DNA of 45,198 bases from JBHEKP01 sp041859375. GTDB taxonomy: Bacteria > Hydrogenedentota > Hydrogenedentia > Hydrogenedentales > CAITNO01. The translations under genes and the position numbers were made by a program. The stretch spans positions 1 to 45,198 of the forward strand of contig JBHEKP010000106.1 of NCBI GenBank assembly GCA_041859375.1, given 5' to 3'. The notes under the pieces were generated by a model, which searched no databases, was not told the DNA's origin, and saw nothing but the letters and a program-made list of their open reading frames with translations. Positions 25,483-33,999 of the stretch are shown here, piece after piece; the first letter of the stretch is position 1, and every line of letters starts with the position of its first letter.

Positions 25483-27780
25483 TTATTCAGCAGCCGGGGG
25501 CCTGTCCCCGGCCAGGACGCGGGAAACCACCCCGGCCAGCACAACGGGCTGGTGGGGTTTTTGGACAAATGCGGCGGGTTTCACCCCGCCGAAGAGGGGC
25601 AGGATTTCCGCCGCGCCGTAGCCGCTGGCGGCGATGACGGGCAGGTCCGGACGCAGGCGGTGGAGTTTTTCGGCCAGTTCCCGGCCGTCCGTGCGGGGCA
25701 GGAAATATTCCACCACAACGGCGGCCACCTCCGTGGGATGCTGAAGGAAGAGCGACACCGCCTCCTGCCCGTCCGAGGCGGCCAGCACCTCGTAGCCCGC
25801 TTTTTTTAGCACGGAACAGGCCACGCCCCGCGCCGCCTTGTCCCCGTCGGCCACCAGTATCAGCCGCCCGCCGCCGTCCGCGCCCACCCCGTCCCCCTCC
25901 GGTTCCGTAGGCGCGCCGACGTTTTCCACGGCGGGGAAAAGAAGGCGGAACCGGGTGCCCAGCCCCGGTTCGCTGTACACGCTGATGGCCCCCCTGTGCC
26001 CGCGCACAATGCCCAAAATCGCCGCCAGACCCAGCCCGTGCCCCTCCGGCTTGGTGGAGTAAAAGGGGTCGAATATCCGGGCCTTCTCCTCCTCGCCCAT
26101 GCCGCGCCCGTTGTCGGACACCTCCAGCGACACAAACAGTCCCGGTCCCGCGGCCTCGTGGTAATACACCTGGGCGAGGTATTCCGGGGTGGCCCGGACG
26201 GTGCCGGTGCGCACCGTGACAATGCCGGGCACACCGCCAATCGCCTCCACGGCGTTGGTGATCAGGTTCAGCACCACCTGCTGCAGCTGGGACCAGTCCG
26301 CCAGAATTTGGGGCGTCTCCTGGGGGTGCTCGCTGCGGATCTCGATGTTATCCGGAAGGCCCCCGCCAAGCTGGTCGAGCACCCCCGACACGGCCCGGGC
26401 AAGGTTCACCGGCCGCGCCACGAAACTGCTGCGCCCGGAATAGGCCATCAGCTGGCCGGTCAGCTCCGAGGCGCGCTGCGCCGCGGCCTCGATGCGCTTG
26501 ATGTAGATGCCCACGGGCGAGTCCTTGGGCAGGCGCCGCAGCGCGAGGCCCGCGTTGCCCAGCACGCCCACAAGCAGGTTGTTGAAATCGCGGACAATGC
26601 CGCCCGCAAGCTCCCCAAGCCCCTCGAGCTTCTGGATGTGCAGCAGTTTCTGCTCCAGCCGCCGCCGCTCCTCCTCGGCGTGGCGGCGCTCGGTGATGTC
26701 CCGCGCGATGCCAAGCACGCCGCCCGGAACGCCGTTCTTCAGCAGCAGCCGCGTGCTCACCTCCAGCGGCACGCGCCGCCCGTCCCGCGCCACAATCTCC
26801 AGCTCGTAGCGGGTGACATCGCCGTCCATCCGCTTGGTGGTGAACATTTTGCGGGCCTGCTCCGCATGCTCGGGCGCGATGATGTCAAAAACGCAGAGGC
26901 GGCGCGCCTCCTCGCTCAGGTAGCCGCTCATCCGCTCCCCGGCGCGGTTGAGCGAGGTGAAATACCCGTTCATGTCGTGGGTGTAGATGATGTCGTTCGC
27001 CTCGTCAAAGAGCTGGTTGTAGCGCTGCTCCGCGTCGCGCGCCGCCGCCTCGGAGCGTTTCCGGTCCGTGATGTCGCGGCACACCCCCCGGAAGCCCAGG
27101 GGCAGGCTGTCCCCGTCGCAAAGGAGCGACACGGACACCTCCAGCAGCGCCTGCCGCCCGTCGGGGCGCGCCACCTCCAGCGTGACAATCTGCTCGGCGG
27201 AACCCTCCCCCTCCAGCAGCAGGCGGTGCGCCTCACGGAGGACGCAGTCCCCGCCCTCGGCGCAGTGGCGGCCCGCAAAGTCGGATCCCAGCAGATCCTC
27301 GCCCGGCATGCCCAGCATGTTGGCCATGGCCCGGTTCATGAAGACAATCCTGCCCGACAAATCCAGCTCGTAGTAGCCCTCGTGGATGGTTTCGAGAATC
27401 GTCTGGTATTTGTCCTGATCCGCGCGCAGCAGCGACTCCCGGTGTCTGCGCATGGTGACATCCCGCACCAGCACCTGCGCGTGGGGCGCGTCGCCCGCCA
27501 TGCGGCCCGCAAGCCGCGCCTCCTCCGACAGCCAGCGGGTGCCGCCGCCCGAAAGCCGCAGGGGCCACTCCGCGCCGCGCACCACCTCCTGGCCGCGGAG
27601 CGTGTGCAGCAACTGCTCATGCACGGCGGAGCCGGGCAGTTCGGACACGGCATGGCCCGCCAGCGCGTGGGGGGAGGGAAACCTGCCCGCAAGGTCGAGC
27701 AGCGAAAACGCGGTTTCGTCCATGAACAGGAGAACACCGTCGGGCGTCATGCCGTACAGCCCGATGCCGAATTCAGCCAT
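25483..27780 (-). CDS. PAS-domain hybrid sensor histidine-kinase homologue without phosphoacceptor residues
   Basis: A 765-residue soluble protein. ATG 27780 follows GGAGGG at 5 bases; an open frame to GTG 27873 lacks such support. Order: three PAS modules (about 1-110, 120-245, 255-375), a dimerisation helix region (about 380-450), an HATPase domain (about 490-610) and a receiver-like domain (about 640-755). The ATP-site boxes look intact: NLITNAVEAI, DNGRGMG, FDPFYSTK, GHGLGLAAILGIV. The H-box reads GGIVRDFNNLL where the family has GG(I/V)AHDFNNLL, so Arg397 replaces the phosphorylated His. In the receiver, VVVEYFLPRTDG has Glu691 where the phosphorylated Asp belongs, and the acidic pair is reduced to ADGD; the Lys (KPH) remains. 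Probably a pseudokinase sensor or regulatory partner. No membrane segment. Confidence 0.88.
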   Translation of the reverse strand: MAEFGIGLYGMTPDGVLLFMDETAFSLLDLAGRFPSPHALAGHAVSELPGSAVHEQLLHTLRGQEVVRGAEWPLRLSGGGTRWLSEEARLAGRMAGDAPHAQVLVRDVTMRRHRESLLRADQDKYQTILETIHEGYYELDLSGRIVFMNRAMANMLGMPGEDLLGSDFAGRHCAEGGDCVLREAHRLLLEGEGSAEQIVTLEVARPDGRQALLEVSVSLLCDGDSLPLGFRGVCRDITDRKRSEAAARDAEQRYNQLFDEANDIIYTHDMNGYFTSLNRAGERMSGYLSEEARRLCVFDIIAPEHAEQARKMFTTKRMDGDVTRYELEIVARDGRRVPLEVSTRLLLKNGVPGGVLGIARDITERRHAEEERRRLEQKLLHIQKLEGLGELAGGIVRDFNNLLVGVLGNAGLALRRLPKDSPVGIYIKRIEAAAQRASELTGQLMAYSGRSSFVARPVNLARAVSGVLDQLGGGLPDNIEIRSEHPQETPQILADWSQLQQVVLNLITNAVEAIGGVPGIVTVRTGTVRATPEYLAQVYYHEAAGPGLFVSLEVSDNGRGMGEEEKARIFDPFYSTKPEGHGLGLAAILGIVRGHRGAISVYSEPGLGTRFRLLFPAVENVGAPTEPEGDGVGADGGGRLILVADGDKAARGVACSVLKKAGYEVLAASDGQEAVSLFLQHPTEVAAVVVEYFLPRTDGRELAEKLHRLRPDLPVIAASGYGAAEILPLFGGVKPAAFVQKPHQPVVLAGVVSRVLAGDRPPAAE

Positions 27781-27932
27781 GGCATCCCTCCGGGCGGCGT
27801 CAATGCCCGGATATTTGTCTTTTGCCCGTTTCACCACCTGTTGCCCCAGTGCCACACCCGCCGAAAGACACACAAAATCAAGATGCCCGCTGACACATGA
27901 AAGGATGATGTTTATTAAACCTGCCTACCAAT

Positions 27933-27961
27933 ATTTTCCCGAAAAAGTAAGAAATTTGCAA
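27933..27961 (-). promoter_or_regulatory. Weak promoter candidate for the PAS kinase homologue
   Basis: TTGCAA (27961-27956), 17 bases and GAAAAT (27938-27933) on the minus strand, each 4 of 6, in an AT-rich stretch between the zinc-ribbon gene and the kinase homologue. Confidence 0.25.
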
Positions 27962-28010
27962 ATCTTGTCCATTTATTCTTAAAACGCCGCCGTTCACCGG
28001 GGAAACGGTG

Positions 28011-28391
28011 TCAGCGTCTGCGCCGGGGACCGCGGCCGCCCGGGCGGGTGCGCTTGCGGTGGGAGGGGTTGCGGCGGGGCGGCTCCGCCTCCCCGGCGTC
28101 CTCCGGTTCCGGGGCGTCCACGGCGGCCTGCTCCTTGCCAAGCCGGACCAGCCGGTCCTGGGCCTCGCCGGTCTCGTTGATGATGCCGCATCGCGGGCAG
28201 TGGGAAAGGGTGCCCGCGCCCTCGTCCAGGTAGACATAGCCGCAGTAGGCGCAGCGCCACAGGTTCTGCTTTTCCAGCACGCGCAGGGTGCGCCCCGTGG
28301 AAAGCTCGGTGTAAACCCACAACACAAGGGCGGTGACGGCCAGCACGCCGCTGTAGAGGATGAGCGCGGTGGTGAGGGAGATGGTAATCAC
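28011..28391 (-). CDS. Small membrane protein with a zinc-ribbon domain
   Basis: A 126-residue protein from GTG 28391, which overlaps the TonB-like stop by 4 bases (GTGA). One N-terminal transmembrane helix (residues 5-25, LTTALILYSGVLAVTALVLWV). Then CAYCGYVYLDEGAGTLSHCPRCG, a rubredoxin-like or zinc-ribbon CxxC...CxxC pair. The C-terminal 25 residues are strongly basic (RRNPSHRKRTRP...RRRR), which may contact RNA or phospholipid. I do not know the family. Its overlap with the exb/ton genes suggests a role in that envelope system. Confidence 0.7.
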   Translation of the reverse strand: MITISLTTALILYSGVLAVTALVLWVYTELSTGRTLRVLEKQNLWRCAYCGYVYLDEGAGTLSHCPRCGIINETGEAQDRLVRLGKEQAAVDAPEPEDAGEAEPPRRNPSHRKRTRPGGRGPRRRR

Positions 28392-29269
28392 GGGCGGTCC
28401 TCCGCCGCGCGGATGTAAAGGGCGCCCATCTGCTCCCTGGCGGGCGCGCCGTCCGGCCCCTCGCCGAGGGGGGCAAAGCGGTAGTTCAGCACGGCCATCT
28501 GCACGGCGTCCGTCAGTTCCCCGCCCTCCACGGTGGGACTCCACACGTTCACCACCCGACCGGCGGGGTTGACCGTGATGACCAGTTCCAGGGGGCGGGC
28601 CAGCGCCTCCGGTCCGGCCTTCCACAACGCCTCAATGGGCGGCGCGAAGAGCAGCTCACGGTCGGGGGGTGCGCTGTTCCAGACGACATACCCCTCGAAG
28701 CCCACGGCGGGCCGGTGCGCCGCGGCGGGCTTGGGCTCCCCCGCCGCGCCCTCCCCGCCCCCGGGCCAGGCCAGATCACCGATGGACTCGCCAAAGCGCT
28801 GCAACCCCCGGCTGAAACGTCCCCAACTGTCGCGGGGCTCCTGGACGCCGAAAACCTTGTCCATCAGCGCGTCGTCCCCCGCGCCGATGCCGCTGACCCG
28901 CAGCCGTTCCAGCTCCGCAAAGTCGAGCGCGGGCAGCCGCACCTCCGGCGCGGTGAAGGCCTGTGCCAGTTCGGAACCGCCCAGACGCAGCCCGCCCTGC
29001 GGCGCGCCGGCGGAGGCCCCGGCCGCGGAGGCGGCCACGGGAATGATGTCCATGGTGTAATACGTCACTTCGGGCTCGGGAAAGTACACCACAATCCTGA
29101 AGAGGGTGACCATGGAAAGGTGGAAGAGGGTGGAAAACACCACCGCCCCCGCCATGCGCCGGGAACGCCGCCTGACGGCGGACCCTGCGGGGGGCGGCGC
29201 GTCCGCGGGGGGTGCGGATGCCGCCGCGTTGGCCGATGCCGGCGCGGCGCGGCGCGGCGCGGCGGTCAT
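28388..29269 (-). CDS. TonB-family protein
   Basis: A 293-residue protein. An Ala/Pro-rich cytoplasmic tail (residues 1-38, ending RRRSRR) leads into one transmembrane segment (MAGAVVFSTLFHLSMVTLFRIVVYF, about 39-63), then a periplasmic linker. The C-terminal part (LELVITVNPAGRVVNVWSPTVEGGELTDAVQMAVLNYRFAPL) fits the TonB C-terminal fold, which contacts outer-membrane receptors. The linker lacks the long Pro-Lys/Glu repeats of classical TonB. It starts 1 base after the exbD stop, so it should be driven by this ExbB/ExbD pair. No TonB-dependent receptor is in the window. Confidence 0.82.
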   Translation of the reverse strand: MTAAPRRAAPASANAAASAPPADAPPPAGSAVRRRSRRMAGAVVFSTLFHLSMVTLFRIVVYFPEPEVTYYTMDIIPVAASAAGASAGAPQGGLRLGGSELAQAFTAPEVRLPALDFAELERLRVSGIGAGDDALMDKVFGVQEPRDSWGRFSRGLQRFGESIGDLAWPGGGEGAAGEPKPAAAHRPAVGFEGYVVWNSAPPDRELLFAPPIEALWKAGPEALARPLELVITVNPAGRVVNVWSPTVEGGELTDAVQMAVLNYRFAPLGEGPDGAPAREQMGALYIRAAEDRP

Positions 29270-29270
29270 G

Positions 29271-29810
29271 TCATTTTCCGCCGGCCGCCGGTGCGGGCGC
29301 GGCGGCGGGCGCGGGTTCGGCGGCGGGCGGCGCGGGCGCGGCCCCGTCCGCCGGAAGGGGCGCGGTGATGTCCGCCGACACGGGCTGCTCGGCGGCGACC
29401 CCGTAGTGGAGGATGCCGCAGGCGTGCGCCATGCCCATGACCTTGAGCAGCCGCTCGGTGATGATGTTTTTGTCGGGCCGGATGAGCACCAGCGCCTCGG
29501 GATCGCGGTTCTTCAGCTCCATGAGCGCCCGCCTCAGGTCAATCCAGTTGCCCACGGGCGTGTCGTCCAGGTAGACCATGCCCTCGTTGTCCGGCCCGCC
29601 GGGCTCGGTGGACAGGGTGATGGTGAGCTGCTTCTTTTCCGGCTGCACCGCGCCCTCGTCCACCTTGGACAGTTCGATGGGCACGGAGGACTGGATGACG
29701 AATGTGGACGAGAGCATGAAAAAGATGATGAGCTGGAACACGACGTCGATCATCGGCGTCATGTCCAGCGTCGCCTGCACCCTGCGTCCGCGGTTCTTCC
29801 GGAATGTCAT
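29271..29810 (-). CDS. exbD: Biopolymer transporter ExbD/TolR family
   Basis: A 179-residue protein with a short cytoplasmic N-terminus, one membrane helix carrying the essential Asp in the conserved stretch MTPMIDVVFQLIIFFML (residues 17-33), and a periplasmic domain ending in LIRPDKNI...GILHYGV. With ExbB it forms the proton-driven motor for TonB-like proteins. The C-terminal 30 residues are an unusual Ala/Pro-rich tail (PAPPAAEPAPAAAPAPAAGGK). Four bases separate it from exbB. Confidence 0.92.
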   Translation of the reverse strand: MTFRKNRGRRVQATLDMTPMIDVVFQLIIFFMLSSTFVIQSSVPIELSKVDEGAVQPEKKQLTITLSTEPGGPDNEGMVYLDDTPVGNWIDLRRALMELKNRDPEALVLIRPDKNIITERLLKVMGMAHACGILHYGVAAEQPVSADITAPLPADGAAPAPPAAEPAPAAAPAPAAGGK

Positions 29811-29814
29811 GGCG

Positions 29815-30450
29815 TCAAATCTCGCGCTCGCCCCGGTGGCGGGTCAGCAGTTCGATCAGTTCCGTGGAGCTCATTTCCATCTCCACCACCATGTTTTCGA
29901 CGCGGCTGATGAGGTAGTTGTACATGATCAGCGCCGGGATGGCCACAACAAGCCCGGCCGCCGTGGTGATCAGCGCGTTTCCGATGCCCTCGGCCAGGTC
30001 GGAGGGGTTCACCTGGCCGCGCTTGTTCTGGATCTGGGCGAAGGCCTTGATCATGCCCTGCACCGTGCCGAGCAGCCCGAGCATGGGCGCGACGGTGGCG
30101 CAGGTGGCCAGTCCGGAAAGGTACCGCTCGAGCCGGGGGATTTCAAAGTGGCCCGCGTTCTCGATGGCCTCGCGGATCTCCTCCTTGCTGCGGTTGTGCT
30201 TGAGGATGCCCGCCTTGACAATCCGCGCCACGGGCGCGTCGGTCTCGTCGCATATTTCCACCGCCTCCTGGAGCCGGTTCTGGCGGAGCACCTGGCGCAT
30301 CGTGTCCATGAATTCGCGCGCGTCGATGTCGGCGCGGCGCAGCGCGATGACGCGCTCCACCACAATCGCGAGCGCGATGATGGAGCAGAACAGGATGGGC
30401 CACATCAGGATGCCGCCCTGGATCAGCAGTTCGTAAGGGTTCATCCCCAT
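29815..30450 (-). CDS. exbB: MotA/TolQ/ExbB proton channel family protein
   Basis: A 211-residue protein with three membrane helices: about residues 10-32, then after a long cytoplasmic domain the TVAPMLGLLGTVQGMIKAF segment and TTAAGLVVAIPALIMYNY. These are the ExbB/TolQ hallmarks; it pairs with ExbD to form the proton channel. ATG 30450 is 9 bases after GGAGG; GTG 30456, overlapping the argB stop, is another possible start but only 3 bases from the same site. The gene directly follows argB and is almost certainly on the same message. Confidence 0.92.
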   Translation of the reverse strand: MGMNPYELLIQGGILMWPILFCSIIALAIVVERVIALRRADIDAREFMDTMRQVLRQNRLQEAVEICDETDAPVARIVKAGILKHNRSKEEIREAIENAGHFEIPRLERYLSGLATCATVAPMLGLLGTVQGMIKAFAQIQNKRGQVNPSDLAEGIGNALITTAAGLVVAIPALIMYNYLISRVENMVVEMEMSSTELIELLTRHRGEREI

Positions 30451-30452
30451 GG

Positions 30453-31349
30453 TCACTTGCCTCCGGTTGCCGGGACGTCGTGGCTGACGAGCGTGCCCAG
30501 GCCCTTGTCGGTGAAAATCTCCATCAGCAGGCTGTGCGGCACGCGCCCGTCAATGATGTGGGTGCGGCGCACGCCGAAGTCGAGCGCCTTCAGGCAGGCG
30601 TCAATCTTGGGGGACATGCCGCCCGAAATCACGCCCTGCGCCTTCAGCGTCTCCACGTCGCGCGAGTGCAGCCGGTGTATCAGCGAGTCCGGATCGTCCT
30701 TGTCCCGCAGCAGTCCGGGCGTGTCGGTGAGGAACACCAGCTTTTCCGCCTGGAGCGCCGCCGCCACGTCGCCCGCGGCCGTGTCGGCGTTCACGTTCCA
30801 GGTGCCGCCCTCGCTGTCCGTGGCCACCGGCGCGATGACGGGAATCATGCCCGCGCCGCCGACGGCCTGGATAATCTTCGTGTTCACGCGGGTGATGTGG
30901 CCCACCAGGCCGATGTCCTCGCCGTCCTGCGCGTCCGCCTTGCGCGCGTAAAGCAGCCGCCCGTCCTTGCCCGCCAGTCCCACCGCCTCGCCGCCCGCCA
31001 GGCTGAGCAGGTTCACGATGTCCTTGTTCACCTGGCCGCACAGCATCATCTCCACCACCTCCATGGTGGCCTCGTCGGTGACGCGCAGCCCGTTTTTCGT
31101 GAAGCGGGACGCGATGCCCAGCTTTTTGAGCATGCCGTTGATGGCCGGGCCGCCGCCGTGGACCACCACGGGGTTCATGCCCACGTAGCGCATGAGCACG
31201 ATGTCGTGGGCCGTGCTGGCGCGCAGGGCCGGATCGAGCATGGCCGCGCCGCCGTATTTGATCACCACCGTTTTCCCCGCGAATTCGCGGATGTACGGGA
31301 GCGCCTCGATGAGCGTTTCCGCCTTTTCTATGATTCTCTGCATGGGCAT
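30453..31349 (-). CDS. argB: Acetylglutamate kinase
   Basis: A 298-residue amino-acid kinase catalysing ATP-dependent phosphorylation of N-acetylglutamate, step two of arginine synthesis. Visible motifs: VVIKYGGAAM near the N-terminus, VVHGGGPAINGMLKKLG, NVNADTAAGDVAAAL and the C-terminal GGMSPKIDACLKAL. ATG 31349 lies 5 bases after GGAG; the frame is open further upstream to 31400 without support. It is 57 bases after argJ and 2 bases before exbB. Confidence 0.96.
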   Translation of the reverse strand: MPMQRIIEKAETLIEALPYIREFAGKTVVIKYGGAAMLDPALRASTAHDIVLMRYVGMNPVVVHGGGPAINGMLKKLGIASRFTKNGLRVTDEATMEVVEMMLCGQVNKDIVNLLSLAGGEAVGLAGKDGRLLYARKADAQDGEDIGLVGHITRVNTKIIQAVGGAGMIPVIAPVATDSEGGTWNVNADTAAGDVAAALQAEKLVFLTDTPGLLRDKDDPDSLIHRLHSRDVETLKAQGVISGGMSPKIDACLKALDFGVRRTHIIDGRVPHSLLMEIFTDKGLGTLVSHDVPATGGK

Positions 31350-31406
31350 ATCATCTCCAAAAGGGCCCCCGGGTTCCCGTGGGGGCGCAAAACCCGGCAA
31401 GCGCCG

Positions 31407-32615
31407 CTAGCTTCGGTAGTCGGCGTTGATGCTCACATAGTCATGGCTCAGGTCGGAGGTCCAGAAGACCGCCGTGCCCGCGCCCTCGGAAAGCGCCACC
31501 CGCACATGCAGGTCGCGCCGCCGCATAATCTCCGCCGCCTTCCCCTCGTCAAAGCCCGTCGGCGTGCCGTTCTCCACCACCTTGAGGCCGCCGATGAAGA
31601 TGCTCATGCCCGACGGCGAGAAGGCCGCGCCGGAATAGCCCGCCGCGCAGGCGATGCGCCCCCAGTTGGCGTCCTGGCCGAAGAAGGCCGTCTTGCACAG
31701 CTGCGACTGCGCCACGCTCCGCGCTATCCTGAGGGCGTCCCCGTCGGAGGCCGCGCCGTCCACCATGATCTCCACAAACTTTGTGGCTCCCTCGCCGTCG
31801 CGCACCAGCGCCCGGGCCAGGGCGGTGCATGTTTTTTGCAGCGCCTCCGCGAAAAGCTCGAAATCCGCCGTGCCCTCCAGCAGCTCCGCCGTGCCGGAAT
31901 GGCCGTTTGCCAGGCAGAGCACCGTGTCGTTGGTGCTCATGTCGTTGTCCACGCAGATGCGGTTGAAGGAGTCCCGCACGCAGCGCGCCAGCAGGGGCTG
32001 CAGGGTTTCCCGGCGCACCATGGCGTCGGTGGTGATGAAGCAGAGCATGGTGGCCATGTTGGGCGCGATCATGCCCGAACCCTTGGCCATGGCGCCGATG
32101 CGCACGGGCCCGGTGGACAGGTCAACCTCCACCGCCATCTCCTTGGGCACCGTGTCCGTGGTCATGATGGCCCGCGCCGCGTCCGCGCCGCCCTCCGTGG
32201 AAAGGGCCGCCGCGCAGGCTTTCACCGCAACGCCGATGCGGTCCATGGGCAGGGGCACGCCGATGACGCCGGTGCTGCACACCAGCACCTGCGCGGCCGG
32301 GATGCCCAGCGCCGCCGCCGTCATTTCCGCGGTGGCGCGCGCGTCCGCAAGACCCTGCTCGCCGGTGCAGGCGTTGGCGTTGCCGCTGTTCACAAAGATG
32401 GCGCGCGCGCCGCCCCCGGCGCACACGTCCTGATCCCAAAGCACCGGAGCGGCCTTCACCAGGTTGGTGGTGAAGCAGCCCGCCGCGCACGCCGCAAACT
32501 CCGTGGCAATGAGCGCGCAGTCCAGCCGCGTGGTGCCCGGTTTTTTGATTTGTCCCGCCGCCGCCGCGGCCCGGAAGCCGCCCGGCGCGCAGACGCCGCC
32601 CGCAACCGTCCTCAT
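31407..32615 (-). CDS. argJ: Bifunctional glutamate N-acetyltransferase / ornithine acetyltransferase
   Basis: A 402-residue Ntn-like enzyme that transfers acetyl from acetylornithine to glutamate, closing the acetyl cycle of arginine synthesis. The self-cleavage site is in NMATMLCF, where the Thr becomes the N-terminal nucleophile of the beta chain. Other matches are FVNSGNANACTG near the N-terminus, STGVIG, TDTVPKE and GQDANWGRI. ATG 32615 overlaps the argC stop by 4 bases (ATGA). Whether it is mono- or bifunctional cannot be settled from sequence. Confidence 0.95.
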   Translation of the reverse strand: MRTVAGGVCAPGGFRAAAAAGQIKKPGTTRLDCALIATEFAACAAGCFTTNLVKAAPVLWDQDVCAGGGARAIFVNSGNANACTGEQGLADARATAEMTAAALGIPAAQVLVCSTGVIGVPLPMDRIGVAVKACAAALSTEGGADAARAIMTTDTVPKEMAVEVDLSTGPVRIGAMAKGSGMIAPNMATMLCFITTDAMVRRETLQPLLARCVRDSFNRICVDNDMSTNDTVLCLANGHSGTAELLEGTADFELFAEALQKTCTALARALVRDGEGATKFVEIMVDGAASDGDALRIARSVAQSQLCKTAFFGQDANWGRIACAAGYSGAAFSPSGMSIFIGGLKVVENGTPTGFDEGKAAEIMRRRDLHVRVALSEGAGTAVFWTSDLSHDYVSINADYRS

Positions 32616-33628
32616 GGCGTCATCCCCCCGAAACCCAGGCCCCCGGCCTCGTCCAGGCCGAACATGAGGTTCATGCACTGCACCGCCATGCCCGCCGTGC
32701 CGCCGCAGAGGTTGTCAATCGCGCTGACGATGATCAGGTTGCCCGTGCGCCCGTCCATCACCCAGCCGAAGTCGCAGAAATTCGAGCCGCGCACATGCTT
32801 CACCTCCGGCAGCACGCCGGGGCCCAGCACGCGGATGAAGGGCTCGCTGTCATAGCGCCTGTAGTAGTCCGCCGGATCAAAGGGCTGCGCCGGGCGCACT
32901 GTGATTGTGGTCAGGATGCCCCGCGTCAGCGGAGCCACGTGCGGCGTGAACTGCACCATTGCCCGGAAGCCCAGCTCCTGCTCGATTTCCGGGATGTGCT
33001 GGTGGTTGCCCAGCCGGTAGGCCTTCATGTTCTCGTTCATTTCGGGGTAGTGGAAGGCGTCGCTCAGGCTGCGGCCCGCGCCGGAAATGCCCGAAACGCT
33101 GTCCACCACCACCGGCAGGCCCGGCGTGAGCGGCGCGTCCATCAGCGGAAGCAGCGGCGTGATGATGCTGATGGGGTAGCATCCCGGCACCGCCACCAGT
33201 TGCGCCGTCTTCAGCGCGTCGCGGTAGCCCGGCACCCAGCCGTAGACCGACTCGGGCAGCAGGTGCGCCGCCGTGTGCTCCGCCTTGTAATATTTCGAGA
33301 AGGCCGCCGTGTCCTTCAGCCGGAAGTCCGCGCCGATGTCTATCACCCGCGCGCCCGCCGCCCGCAGCGCCGCCACCGGCTCCATGGACTGCTTGCCCGG
33401 CACGCCGATAAAGACCACGTCGCAGTTGCGCGCAAGCGCCTCCGCGTCAAAGGTTTCAAAGGACAGGTCGTACACCTTGCGGAATGCGGGGAGCACGTCC
33501 CCGACCGGCTCGCCCGACGCGCTCGTCGAGGCCAGCGCCGTCACCCGCGCATGGGGATGGGCGCTCAAAAGCCGCAACAGCTCCCGGCCGCCGTATCCTG
33601 TGGCGCCTATAATTCCTGCTCGAATCAC
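32612..33628 (-). CDS. argC: N-acetyl-gamma-glutamyl-phosphate reductase
   Basis: A 338-residue NADPH-dependent dehydrogenase for step three of arginine synthesis. The Rossmann motif GIIGATGYGGRELLRLL is at residues 5-21 and the catalytic Cys is in AVPGCYPI (about residue 148). The SGISGAGR and GNHQHIPEIEQE stretches are typical. It is the first gene of the arg-exb-ton run; the palindrome cluster lies upstream at 33765-33940. Confidence 0.96.
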   Translation of the reverse strand: MIRAGIIGATGYGGRELLRLLSAHPHARVTALASTSASGEPVGDVLPAFRKVYDLSFETFDAEALARNCDVVFIGVPGKQSMEPVAALRAAGARVIDIGADFRLKDTAAFSKYYKAEHTAAHLLPESVYGWVPGYRDALKTAQLVAVPGCYPISIITPLLPLMDAPLTPGLPVVVDSVSGISGAGRSLSDAFHYPEMNENMKAYRLGNHQHIPEIEQELGFRAMVQFTPHVAPLTRGILTTITVRPAQPFDPADYYRRYDSEPFIRVLGPGVLPEVKHVRGSNFCDFGWVMDGRTGNLIIVSAIDNLCGGTAGMAVQCMNLMFGLDEAGGLGFGGMTP

Positions 33629-33764
33629 GGAGGGCTCCCTCGGTTGGTCAGTGCCGACGCCAAAACGGCCCCGGCGGAAGATGGATCACACCGTTGGAAA
33701 TTATACGTCCCCCCGCCGGAGGGCTTCAAACCGCGCCGAAATCCCCAATCGCCGGATAACAGGC

Positions 33765-33940
33765 CTTATCTCGTCACCAAGCTGCACTTGTCTTATCTCG
33801 TCACCAAGTTGTACTTGGTGACGGGGGTGTCTTTGAAGCTGTGCTTCATCTTTGCCCTGTGGCGGGATGTTGCGGCAATTATGTTGGTTGCGAAGTGCAA
33901 CTTCGGGGACAGAGGCGTCCCCAAGTACAACTTGGGGACG
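33765..33940. repeat. Cluster of REP-like palindromes
   Basis: Five related dyads lie in 180 bases. 33799-33823 is a perfect 11-bp inverted repeat (CGTCACCAAGT / ACTTGGTGACG) with a 3-base centre. 33916-33940 is another (CGTCCCCAAGT / ACTTGGGGACG). Shorter ones are 33891-33905 (CGAAGT / ACTTCG) and 33834-33848 (TGAAGC / GCTTCA). The first has a 27-bp tandem partner at 33765-33790. All share the AAG-N-NNN-N-CTT plan. No T tracts follow, so these are more like mobile REP-type elements than terminators. Confidence 0.7.
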
Positions 33941-33999
33941 AGGGATGAATCCGCCCTGGTGCGGAAAGTGCCGTCCAAGAAAGCCCGGGGTGTCCGGCC

